NCBI RefSeq assembly: GCF_000313135.1 | Contig: NW_004457313.1 | Span: forward strand, 1 to 64,000 | Source of the DNA: Acanthamoeba castellanii str. Neff | Taxonomy: Eukaryota; Discosea; Longamoebia; Acanthamoebidae | Length of the DNA stretch: 64,000 nt | Direction of reading: 5' to 3' | Shown here: positions 1 to 8,243 of the stretch, piece after piece | How the letters are laid out: each line of letters begins with the position of its first letter | Position numbering within the stretch: position 1 is the first letter of the stretch | The notes under the pieces: model-generated | Seen by the model: the letters and a program-made list of their open reading frames with translations, nothing else | The model's database searches: none | Told to the model about the DNA's origin: nothing | Program-made: the position numbers and the translations under genes

Positions 1-1
1 A

Positions 2-274
2 TTGCTTGTGGCGCCGATGCCAATGGCCTCAACCTCACAGATCCTGGGCAACAATGAGGGCCTTGAGCCCTACACTTCCAACATCTTCACACAGTGCATC
101 CTCACCAGCAACTTTGTTGTCATCAACAACCATCTAGTCAAGGATCTCATGGAGCTGGGCCTGTGGATGCCTGAGATGAAGAATCACATCATCTGTGATG
201 GTGGATTGGTGGCCAAGATCCTTGAGATCCTGGCACACCTCCATGAACTCTACAAGACTGTGTGGGAGATCTCT
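2..274 (+). pseudogene. Ribonucleotide reductase large subunit fragment
   Basis: This reading frame runs in from the left edge and encodes a C-terminal part of class I ribonucleotide reductase large subunit, which makes deoxynucleotides for DNA synthesis. Visible hallmarks are LVAPMP followed by AST.QILGNNE, then EPYTSN, LGLWMPEMKN and LYKTVWEIS, in the order known for the family. Homology stops after KTVWEIS at about 274. The frame then runs out at a TGA near 302, so roughly the last 150 residues usual for the family are missing. CpG is scarce here and several conserved positions are changed. Giant viruses commonly carry this gene, and the neighbours suggest a viral origin, but a decayed host copy is possible. 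Confidence 0.8.
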
Positions 275-288
275 TTGTTTGTGTCCAT

Positions 289-813
289 GACATCAATCCT
301 GTGATCATCACTGACATGGATTGTGAGGCCTTCCTTGGCTATGTTGCAGATCTGAAACTGGCACATCAATGACTCAAGGACACAATCACGCGCCTTCACA
401 CCGTGCACTCACTCATCATGAAAGAGGTCACATTCATGTGCCAACCAGGCCATTCATTGACCAGTGCATACTACCACACATCATTCTCTCACAAAATGTG
501 GTCACACAAAATGACAACCTACTTGTGATGGGTCAACCAAGTGGATGATACAGCAATGCACCTTGAGTGCAACGGCAAGCTCATGCCGCCACCACAGATG
601 TTCCCTCTCATTGTGGCCAGCAACAAGGTAAACATCCATGTGCTGTGAGACGCACCATCGCCGATCCAGGTTGTGGTCACTGTTGTGATGTGCCAATGTC
701 CCAGATGTGAAGAGCACAGGATGCTGGAACCCAAAAAGCGCCACATGTGGCTGTGTGGCCACCAAGGTGAACTCCTTGCTGTGGATGCTGATCTGCCAGA
801 ATTTCATAAATAG
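289..813 (+). pseudogene. Decayed ORF of unknown function with three in-frame TGA stops
   Basis: A single frame stays open from 289 to a TAG at 811-813 except for three internal stops, all TGA. They follow the residues LKLAHQ, TTYL and KVNIHVL. The translated segments look protein-like (for example ECNGKLMPPPQMFPLIVAS and a Cys/His-bearing stretch CQCPRCEEHRM), but I do not recognise a family. Each TGA could derive from a CGA arginine codon by one C-to-T change, which fits the CpG-poor composition of this stretch. The 5' end is not defined because the frame abuts the truncated reductase fragment. No intact product is expected. Confidence 0.5.
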
Positions 814-848
814 GGGCACTCCCATTATTTTTTCATTCCACCACCACC

Positions 849-2021
849 ATGTCCACCACCACCCAACAACAACAGACTGATGCCCTCCGCGCCCTGGCTG
901 AATACATGTGCCAACACCCTGAGCTGCTGGCCTTGATCCCCAAGGGCAAGTCCAACAAGTTCAACGTGCTGTGCTTGAAGCTTGATGAGAGCCTCCATCT
1001 GCTGAACAAGTGTGGCGATGCCAATCTGCTCATGAGGTGTGTCATGCGTGACAGCATGACCTGCCTGCCCCTCCTATATTTTCTGGCCAGGATTGTTGAA
1101 CACTGCCATCACATGTGCTGCATCCTCAGTCAGGGCACTTCAGATCAAAAGTATTTCAACATGCCATTGGCCTTGAAGGAGGAGTGGTTCACCTGCGACT
1201 GCGTCGGCATCCACAGCATCTGCCTCATTGGAAGCAATTTGATTGGGCTCTGGGGCTCTGTCAAGATCTGTCACAAGGACCAACACACAGTGGAGTTTGG
1301 ACTGATCAGAGACATGATCCTGTATGAGCTGCTCCAGGTCTTTGCGAGCGGGGACAACGGCTACCGCTCGCGGGACAAGTTGCCCCTCACGTCCTCATTC
1401 AACCCCAGAGGGTGCTGGCTCCCAGTGCCGGCGTGGGATCCCGAGCATTACTCAATCCAACTGTGCCTCCACGATGCCAACATCGATGAGGTCAAGGTGG
1501 AGTTCACATGCATGCTTGTGTGTGATCAGGAGTGGCATACATATCACCCTGCCACATTCATGCGTCCACACGTTTCCCGGAACGAGATCCGCGAGAAGAT
1601 CCTCCCAGGATGCACCAGCTTCTCCTTCGGCCTCCTGAACATCGAAGGCTGCGTCGGCATGGGGATCGCCCCCGACTTCACGGCGGGTGGTTTTGTGTGG
1701 CACATCAAGGAGGCGCAGTTGCTTGATGAGAGTGGCAAGTGCATCATCGTCTGGGATCGCGACACCATGCACCACGACATCAAGTGCAAGATGGGCATTG
1801 TGTGTGACGGCGATGTTGACCTCCCTGTTGGTTTGCTTGATTTTGGCCCCTACATGCGCCTCACAAGCGGATCAACCCAGTTCAACCCCCAGATCCAGTT
1901 CTCCCTGAGAGTTGTCACCTCATTGACAGCCTCAACAGATCCTATTCCAGTCACACTGAACCTCTACATGTTCCAGCACCAGCACGTCACCATCGGAGAC
2001 TCCCAGAACAAGAGCAAGACA
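849..2021 (+). CDS. Unknown beta-rich protein, possibly capsid-like
   Basis: The ORF starts at an ATG preceded by CCACCACC, with the N-terminus MSTTTQQQQTDALRALAEYM. About 390 residues precede the region where it becomes antisense to the neighbouring ankyrin gene. The frame stays open to 2654, but that extension only mirrors ankyrin repeats and is unlikely to be real. The segments PRGCWLPVPAWDPEHYSIQL, DEVKVEF and PIPVTLNLYMFQHQHVTI weakly recall the order of strands in the large-DNA-virus double jelly-roll capsid family. That is an impression from reading, not a demonstrated match. CpG content is patchy: poor at 849-1330, richer at 1340-1780. The true C-terminus is unknown and may have been lost where the tail-to-tail ankyrin gene begins. 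Confidence 0.4.
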
Positions 2022-3031
2022 TCAATCTGCTGGGCAGCCATTGCTGATCGCCCACTCAATAACATGCTGGTGCCCCTCCTCCGTTGCCAGCACCATATGG
2101 TCCCACGGGCAGCCATTGGCCCTCGCCCACTGAAGCAGCTCCAGGTGTCCGCCCTGCGCTGCATTGGCACACGTGACCTCGTCCCACGGGCAGCCGTTGG
2201 CCCGGGCCCACTTCAGCACCTCGAGGTGGCCCGCAAACGCGGCATTGCTGGTCGTCCACTCCTGCCACGGGCAGCCATTGGCCCGCGCCCACTGGAGCAC
2301 CTCCAGGTGGCCGCCCAGCGCTGCATTGGAACAGGTGGAAGGGTCCCATGGGCAGCCGTTGGCTCGCGCCCACTTGAGCAGCTCCAGGTGGCCCCCGCCC
2401 GCCGCATTGCGACAGGTGTCATGGTCCCACGGGCAGCCGTTGGCCCGCGCCCACTTGAGCACCTCGAGCTGACCGGTCCGCGCGGCGTGTGCGCAGGTCG
2501 ACTCGTCCCATGGGCAGCCGTTGTCGTGGGCCCACTGCAGTACGTGGAGGTGGCCCCCGAGCGCGGCCTCGTGGCACGTGTACTGGTCCCACGGGCAGCC
2601 ATTGGCCCGCGCCCACTGCAGAGCGTTGAGCTGGCCACCCAGGGCCGCGCTTGAAGTCGTGTAGTCGTCCCATGGGCAGCCGTTGCCGCGCGCCCATTGT
2701 AGAACCTCCAGCTGGCCCCCGAACGCGGCGCTCGAGCAAATGGCAAGCTCGTCATGCATCGGGCACCCGTTGTTGCGGGCCCACTTGAGCACCTCGAGCT
2801 GGCCGGTGCGGGCCAGGGTCGCCGCAAAGCTCTCCGGCTGGTGGCCGCGACCGGCGACGAGGTCGAGGGCGGCCTTGGCGGTCTGGGCGCAGGCGTGGTT
2901 GGAGTTAAGTACTCGCGCCCAGCGTCGGCTCACCGCGCCCAGCGTCGGCTCACCGCGCCAGACACCACCACAGCCGGGAGGGGCAGGTGGGTGAACACCA
3001 GGCTCACCAACTCCTCCGGCAGCTCGTCCAT
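2022..3031 (-). pseudogene. F-box / ankyrin-repeat protein, frame broken
   Basis: From the ATG at 3031 the minus strand encodes an F-box-like N-terminus (MDELPEELVSLVFTHLPLP). It is followed by about nine 33-residue ankyrin-type repeats of the giant-virus style (G.LEVLKWARANGCPWD..T) ending at a TGA at 2022. F-box/ankyrin proteins usually recruit SCF ubiquitin ligases to targets held by the repeats. A 20-bp tandem duplication at 2915-2954 shifts the frame right after SRRWAR and gives a stop, so F-box and repeats are no longer joined. The repeat part alone remains open for 303 codons. CpG-rich composition matches the viral block to its right. The last codons overlap the convergent gene on the plus strand. 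Confidence 0.8.
2915..2954. repeat. 20-bp perfect tandem duplication
   Basis: The 20-mer GCGCCCAGCGTCGGCTCACC occurs twice head to tail (2915-2934 and 2935-2954). Twenty is not a multiple of three, so the duplication shifts the frame of the F-box/ankyrin gene. Reading with one copy removed would keep the two parts in the same frame, so the duplication looks secondary. Confidence 0.95.
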
Positions 3032-3058
3032 CGTGGTCGTGTATTATTTACTAAGTCT

Positions 3059-3206
3059 TTAAGGCGGCTACTCAGGAATGACGTGGTTCGGCATAAGCAG
3101 TCCGCAAGATTTTTTTGCTGCCCAATAATGAGACAGCTATGATTCCGAAAGATTCATACCATTGGTGATGATGTCGAACCACGTCATTCCTGTGTAGCCG
3201 CCTTAA
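3059..3206. mobile_element. MITE-like element with 28-bp TIRs and TTAA flanks
   Basis: The sequence 3061-3090 (AAGGCGGCTACTCAGGAATG...) is the reverse complement of 3175-3204 at 29 of 30 positions. Both ends are bordered by TTAA (3059-3062 and 3203-3206). This gives an internal element of about 140 bp (3063-3202) with 28-bp terminal inverted repeats and a TTAA target-site duplication, the size and form of a non-autonomous miniature inverted-repeat transposon. The 84-bp centre has no ORF. It lies between the divergent starts of the ankyrin gene (-) and the cysteine-rich gene (+), so it may also affect their promoters. A plain transcription-termination hairpin is the alternative. Confidence 0.75.
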
Positions 3207-3288
3207 GGTCTTTGCACTTCAAAAACCATATTTTTTAACTTCATAGCTTCCTGCAGTTTTGTCTGTCGGATGCTGCGACAACACCATC

Positions 3289-4037
3289 ATGTCGGCTACC
3301 TGCGGGAAATCAGCCATCAACGCGATCGAGGGCGTCTGCGGCCGTCCGGGATACATTGTCGACAACTCGGATTGTGGCAACGACCAGAACCAATGCAACG
3401 CCAAGTACGGCAAGGACGGATCGCGGTGGTGCGCCAGCGACGGCTACGGATGCTGCATGCGTCTGTCGCCACCGACGGACAACATCGTCCCGTGCTGTCT
3501 GCGCCAGAAGGAAAAACCTTTGCCGAGTGCGGCAACGATCTGTGCCCGTGGAGCCCGGGATGCCAAGAGATCGTCGGGCAACACTGCATGGATCCGGCCA
3601 ACGTCACCAGCCCGCTCTGCCAATCGTTCTGTTCGGTCATCAACAACAAGCGCTTCTGCGACACGGCGATGGAGACCTACTGCACCACCAGTGCGGGCCA
3701 AGCGGATCCGCTGTGCTCGTGCATCAACGCCGTGGCACGCGGATCGCCGATCCCCGGATGCTTCGACGCGATGTGTAGCGCCAGCGGCTACAAAAATTTC
3801 GACCAAGCGACACAGGCGCAGCAGTGTCCGTCGTTTTGTGGATCTATCTTGGAATGCCGTGGCGCAGGAACGTGCACGATCGATGACAACACGATTGTCA
3901 CGCATTGCTTCAGGCAACAACAACAGCAGGCCGCACTCGATCAAACAGCTGCTGGCAGCAAGATGGCGCTCCCCGTGATCGTCATCATTATCGCCGTGGT
4001 CGTTCTGGTAATCTTTGGCTTCTTCTTTGCGTCATGA
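3289..4037 (+). pseudogene. Cysteine-rich G9/A16-type viral entry-fusion protein, frameshifted
   Basis: The start is the ATG at 3289 (MSATCGKSAINAIEGVC); an upstream TTG in frame is not a credible eukaryotic start. The protein is the paralogue of the one at 8244-8951 and shares its cysteine pattern. Shared motifs include DGSRWCAS..GCC, PLCQSFC, FCDTAMETYC, DPLCSCI and the spacing to CPSFCG. The CD..M..YC and PLC.CI signatures fit the poxvirus G9/A16/J5 family (Pfam Pox_G9-A16), whose members act in virion membrane fusion. Residues from MALPVIVIIIA onward form a C-terminal membrane helix. The frame switches after CCLRQKE at an AAAAA run (about 3511-3516), consistent with one missing base, which may be mutation or a sequencing error. 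Confidence 0.65.
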
Positions 4038-4042
4038 TTTAT

Positions 4043-4426
4043 TCAGTATTCAAATGTTGTGGGTTCGTCGACAAACATGGTGCGTTCAGGCACGAGCACG
4101 TTGTTGCAATACACGGCACGTACAAAACGTCCCGAGCGCAAGGGGAAGATGTACTGGGAGAGATGGCAGTGATTGCAAAAGTCCTTGAGGACCATCAGAA
4201 GGCGTCCATTCGAATCGTGCCAGGTGTCCACGGAATAGATGCCCTTGACTGGCTCGGCGTGTTGAATCCCGTCCTTTTCCTCCCGCAAGCCTTGAACGAT
4301 AAAGTCGTTCCTGTCTTCATTGTACAGTGGCATAAGGCCCGCCCAAATATGACTGAAGAGAGTACCGCCGGCGAAGTCCTCCGAGAGGCGCTGGGGGAAG
4401 GAGGGGAGTGTTTGGTTGTGTTGCAT
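4043..4426 (-). CDS. Small protein of unknown function (127 aa)
   Basis: An ATG-initiated ORF (MQHNQTLPSFPQRLSEDFAG) converges on the preceding gene with only five bases between their stop codons, typical of compact viral packing. The product is soluble-looking and mixed in composition, with NHCHLSQYIFPLRSGRFVRAVYC near the middle to C-terminal third. No signal peptide or membrane segment is evident and I do not recognise a family. It is supported by codon usage like its neighbours, an ATG start, and a lack of any better overlapping ORF. Confidence 0.55.
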   Translation of the reverse strand: MQHNQTLPSFPQRLSEDFAGGTLFSHIWAGLMPLYNEDRNDFIVQGLREEKDGIQHAEPVKGIYSVDTWHDSNGRLLMVLKDFCNHCHLSQYIFPLRSGRFVRAVYCNNVLVPERTMFVDEPTTFEY

Positions 4427-4512
4427 GTTGTCCGTTGGGTGTTGTTTCGGATGTATGTCGTCGCCGGTGAGCGCGTTTTTAAATTGTCTGGCGGACCCGA
4501 TGAATCACCACG

Positions 4513-5821
4513 ATGAACCCGAGATACGATGTCAGCGGTGATCTCTTCCTGACCGATATGGCCGGATCGGGTCTCATGGCAAAATACGGCGACGGCCGGG
4601 TCGCCATCGCCACCAGCCAGGTCATCGAGGCTGCCGTCGGCGGCACCGTCGTCATCGGCGACAATGCGACCGCGATCGCGGCGCTCCAGACGGGCAAGGA
4701 GGACAAGTTCAACAAGGGCTGTGCCCAACGGTTACGCGTCCCTCGACAGCAACATCCGCGTGCCCACAGCCCAGCTCGAAAACGTCGGCGGCACGACTGC
4801 GGTGACCAATCTCGGCTCTACCAAGGAAGACAAGGCCAACAAAGGCGTTGCCAATGGCTATGCATCGCTCGGCAGCGACACTCGCGTCCCCGTGGCCCAG
4901 CTCGAAAACGTTGGCGGCACGACCGCGGTGACCAATCTCGGCACCACAAAGGAAGACAAGTCCAGCAAGGGTGTGATCAACGGTTACGCGTCGCTCGACG
5001 GCACGGCGCAGGTGCCATCGAATCAGTTGGGCAATGTCGCGCGTGCCACCGCCAAGGGCACCTTCCTTGTGGGCAATGGGAGCACGCCGACGGCGCAGGC
5101 CGCGGGCGCCACCAACCAGGCACTCATCGCCGACACGACCACGGCGACGGGCGTTAAATGGGCTTCCTATGATCATGTCAATCTCACCAACAAGGGCACC
5201 AACACCCACGCGCAGATCGACGCCTTCATCACCTCCAGGGGTCAGCCCAACGGCCTCGCGACACTCGACAGCAACGGCCGCGTACCCCTGGCACAGCTCG
5301 CCAATCTGTCTGCCTCTTACCCCCAGCCGGTCTTTGCCGGATTCAGCGGAGCGATCACCACCAACGGATCGACGGGCAACACCTTCATCCAGGCTCCCGG
5401 CGACGGCGGCACCTCTGGCGACCTCTCCTTTATCAATTTCGACTTTGTGTCGATCGGTGTCAACTCGGTGAGCGTGCCCCGACCTCAAGCGCCCACATCC
5501 GCCGTCACGTTTGACGCTGTCAACAGCAAGTGCACGGTCAACGTCGCCGGCGAGTACCTGCACACGATCAACGTCAACACCACCGGACCCGGCGGGACTG
5601 CGCGCTGGGGCGTCACGCTCTACTGCGACGACAAGATCGTGAGCGCCTTCAACAAGATCGTCTACGCCGCCGATGATGGTATGGGCGACCGCATCTCGTT
5701 CTCGGCGACCGTACCGGTTAATGCAGGCAGCGTGTTCGACGTGCGGCTGCGACTCAGCAACAACAACACCAACCTCAACATCATTGGGTGCTCGTGGTTC
5801 TGCACACAGCTGTCGGGATAA
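4513..5821 (+). pseudogene. Fibre-like surface protein with C1q-type head, frameshifted
   Basis: The N-terminal part starts at ATG 4513 ([20 protein letters not shown]). The shaft has repeats of about 43 residues of the form [34 protein letters not shown], as in tail-fibre-like proteins. It then has [23 protein letters not shown], another [12 protein letters not shown] unit, and a C-terminal domain of about 160 residues with the beta-sandwich look of C1q/TNF trimeric heads ([26 protein letters not shown]). The frame changes at about 4720, where an extra T after AAGGGC breaks the otherwise regular repeat. With that base absent the repeats are continuous. The likely role was virion surface attachment. 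The intact downstream frame alone lacks the original start. Confidence 0.7.
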
Positions 5822-5889
5822 ACGGCGCGTTGCCGACACGAATAAGTTGGTTGTTGGAGCAGCCGCGTCATTGTCACCAGAACCATAAC

Positions 5890-6734
5890 ATGGAGAGCAC
5901 GACCAGCATCCCTCTCGACAAGGGGTTGGTCGACAAAGCGATCCGAGAGGGTGACCTCGAGTTCATCAAGATTGCACACGCCAACAATCACATCGTCGAC
6001 GCCGAGCTGTGCAATACCGCTCTTCACTTTAGCCAGTACGCCATGTTCAAGTGGTTATTCAAGAACGTGCCGCACTCCAAGGACGACGCCATCCGCTTCA
6101 TGAGGCGATGCCTCAAGCCGAGCGTGCAAGCGTGGATCGGGCGCAGGATTGATCCGGGCTGGTTCAACGAGCTCGAGAACCGGCGCGCCGCCATCACCGA
6201 GGCCAAAAAACGCAAACGCGAGACCTACAGTATCGTGCGCGAGCCCATCCCGGTTTGAAACGTCAGATCAAGAAGGTCAAGAGCGACGCCGAGTGCCACG
6301 ATGCCGGCGCCCGCGCGCTGCTCTTCTTTGACACGATCGTCAACGATTTCGGCGACTGTGTTCACTTTCTCGTCGGAAAGTATGCACTCGAACTCCAACT
6401 GATGCGCGATCTGCTCAGCGGCAGGACGACCCTCGGACTCGACGACAGCACCGCCGAATCAATCCGACGCGAGATCAAGAGCATCGTCAACGCGCGACTC
6501 GTTGTGTATCAACATCGTCCTTTAGGCGGCAAGTGGAGGATCTTAGGGTTCAAGAGCATCAAGCCATCGGACAAGACCCGAGCCACCATCAAGTGCAACT
6601 TTGAGGTCCTGGTCGACACCGCCGCGGGCCATGAGATTGAGGGGTGGGGCGAATCCGCTGAAATCATCAGCAAGCACTACGATCACGACGCCAAGGCGTG
6701 GTTGTCCGGCGTGTTGTTCTACAGGCACGAATAA
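5890..6734 (+). pseudogene. Ankyrin-like/unknown protein split by one base
   Basis: The ATG at 5890 opens a 122-codon frame (MESTTSIPLDKGLVDKAIRE) with one or two degenerate ankyrin-type units (GDLEFIKIAHANNHIVDAE, FSQYAMFKWLFKNVP). It ends in TGA at 6256. The next frame begins immediately (KRQIKKVKSDAEC) and runs to 6734 without a usable ATG until 6402. The two frames would join if the TTT at 6254-6256 had one more T, so I treat them as a single gene of about 280 residues interrupted by a single-base deletion or sequencing error. The C-terminal half (HRPLGGKWRILGFKSI, YDHDAKAWLSGVLFY) is not recognised. Two separate genes remain possible. Confidence 0.5.
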
Positions 6735-6752
6735 ATTGCCACCACAAGCACG

Positions 6753-7253
6753 ATGCTCCATATCACCTCCATGGCGCCTCCCGTTCACACCACCAACTTT
6801 GCCATCGCCGACTGGTTCAGGCGGGCACAAGATGCTGGAGAGAGCACTTGGGGCGTGGTGGCGTGTTTCAACGCCGCCGCAGGAATGCGCTGGGATGTGT
6901 TGGAGTGGCTGCTCCGCCGCGGTTGCCCCTGGGACGGCAGGCTATGGGCGTGCGTGGCATACGTCGGCCGACCGGAGCTGATCGGATGGATCGACAGCAT
7001 TGGGCGCTTCCCCATCGAACTCGGCAAGTGCCAGGTTGACCTCGTCATCGGATTCGTCGCCGATCTCGATCGCGCTGATCCGGATGCCGATCCGCCGTAC
7101 AAGGAGGCGTTCGAGCGTGCCCGTGGCGACGACGGCGGTGTCTCGTGGATCGCGAGGGGCATCGCCATCGATACGGAACAGAATCGGGCGTTAGAGGCGG
7201 CCTACGATCACGCCTTGGTATATTTGCGTGGAATGATTAAAGAGGGTGTTTAG
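6753..7253 (+). CDS. Short ankyrin-like protein (166 aa)
   Basis: An ATG ORF lies 18 bases after the previous stop. The N-terminal half carries a degenerate giant-virus ankyrin unit (RWDVLEWLLRRGCPWDGRLW followed by CVAYVGRPELIGWI). The C-terminal half (DRADPDADPPYKEAFERARG) is acidic and unassigned. There is no signal peptide or membrane segment. Its last 17 bases overlap the end of the convergent BTB gene, as seen in dense viral genomes. The likely role is protein binding, by analogy with ankyrin proteins; the target is unknown. Confidence 0.6.
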   Translation: MLHITSMAPPVHTTNFAIADWFRRAQDAGESTWGVVACFNAAAGMRWDVLEWLLRRGCPWDGRLWACVAYVGRPELIGWIDSIGRFPIELGKCQVDLVIGFVADLDRADPDADPPYKEAFERARGDDGGVSWIARGIAIDTEQNRALEAAYDHALVYLRGMIKEGV

Positions 7254-7917
7254 TTTTTGTTTTCAAAATGTGGTGCGTGGCGCTCCTGAGCGTATGCAAC
7301 GGCACCTCGCCCATGGCATCGAGGACAAGTGGACCGTAAGGACCACCTGCCGAATCTATGAATCTGACCAGCCTGGAGATCGGCTCGGGGAGTTGGTCGA
7401 TGGGTACGCGGCCGTCGTCGTCCAGAATGGGATGGTTCACATCGGGCAGAGCGGAGAGCGGGATTTTGCCGTACTCGTCCAACACGGCCAACCCGCCAGG
7501 TTTGCCGACGGACTGCATGAACTTGTCGATCGCCTCCTCCCTCGGATCCGGATCGGGCGCGATGACAATCGGTTTCGGCAGGCCCCAAAAGTCGAGCTCG
7601 CGCTCCCACAACTCCTGGCTCACGTTGGTCGGTCGGCACGCGTCATCCACGCCACCACGTCGCAGTCCCTGCAGGATCACGGCGAAGATCGTCGGATCGG
7701 TATTGATGAAGCGGACCCGGCCATCGTCCTTGTGCCAACTAGAGCTGAACATGGTGGCGAGAACGCTGTTCTTCACCGAGGTAAGTGTCGTCAACGTCGT
7801 CTCCAGCAACATACCGCCAACATTGAGCTTGATGGTTTGTGGTGCGTCCATTCCGGGTGTGTGCAAAATGTCGTTGTGTCCAACCGGAACGCACACCCTA
7901 AGTGTCCGGCAGCGCAT
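7237..7917 (-). CDS. BTB (KCTD/T1-type) protein with fibre-type C-terminal repeats
   Basis: ATG at 7917 (or the in-frame ATG at 7851, MDAPQTIKLNVGG) begins a T1/KCTD-type BTB domain: IKLNVGGMLLETTL, TLTSVKNSVLATMF and F.NTDPTIFAVILQGLRRG. Such domains usually oligomerise and can serve as Cullin-3 adaptors. After about residue 125 the sequence changes to repeats GGLAVLDEYGKIPLSALP, HPILDDDGRVPIDQLP and YGPLVLDAMGEVPLHTL. These match the LD..GRVP..QL units of the fibre genes in this island. The gene is intact and CpG-rich, and overlaps the preceding ORF by 17 bases tail to tail. The joining of a BTB domain with a fibre motif is unusual. Confidence 0.75.
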   Translation of the reverse strand: MRCRTLRVCVPVGHNDILHTPGMDAPQTIKLNVGGMLLETTLTTLTSVKNSVLATMFSSSWHKDDGRVRFINTDPTIFAVILQGLRRGGVDDACRPTNVSQELWERELDFWGLPKPIVIAPDPDPREEAIDKFMQSVGKPGGLAVLDEYGKIPLSALPDVNHPILDDDGRVPIDQLPEPISRLVRFIDSAGGPYGPLVLDAMGEVPLHTLRSATHHILKTKTKHPL

Positions 7918-7935
7918 TTATATAAAGGTACCCTA

Positions 7936-8189
7936 CATGCGGCTTGGCCTCTCGGAGAACGTGCAGATCCTCTTGGGTGCTGGAGCCAAGACGAACGTGA
8001 AGGACAAGAGTGATCTGACCGTTATCGACTACCTTGCCGATCCGCGTTTGGAGAAAATGCTGCAACGGCTGATGGAGATGGGCAAGGATGAGTGTTCGGA
8101 ACATCATCCTCGAGCGTTGTGTCGTCAGGCTGCGCGATCCCGAGGACATGCGCAAAGTGGCGTCTGCGTTGTTCGAGTCCCACAATTAA
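7936..8189 (+). pseudogene. Ankyrin-repeat C-terminal remnant
   Basis: From ATG 7936 the frame encodes MRLGLSENVQILLGAGAKTN, an ankyrin-like unit with LTVIDYLADPRLEKMLQRLM. A -1 shift near 8088 leads to NIILERCVVRLRDPEDMRKV and a TAA at 8187-8189. The two frames together resemble the tail of an ankyrin protein whose upstream repeats are absent. It lies between the divergent BTB start and the second cysteine-rich gene. Short length and the shift argue for a remnant. Confidence 0.4.
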
Positions 8190-8243
8190 AGGTCTACGTG
8201 CGTGTGATGCACGATGGTTATTTCATTGTGATGGGGGCCAGAC

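Noticed and set aside
2022..2654. Extension of the plus-strand ORF from 849 through the ankyrin region
   Set aside because: It is the antisense mirror of the ankyrin repeats (repeated PRAAIGPRPL text); the minus-strand reading has real repeat structure.
3259..3288. Upstream start for the cysteine-rich gene
   Set aside because: The codon at 3259 is TTG; the first ATG in the homologous frame is 3289.
4709..5839. 376-codon minus-strand ORF opposite the fibre gene
   Set aside because: It mirrors the fibre repeats in a GC-rich antisense frame; the sense strand has the C1q-like head and coherent repeat motif.
6255..6734. Independent gene beginning at 6255
   Set aside because: The first codon is TTG and no ATG occurs until 6402; a one-base break of a longer ORF explains it better.
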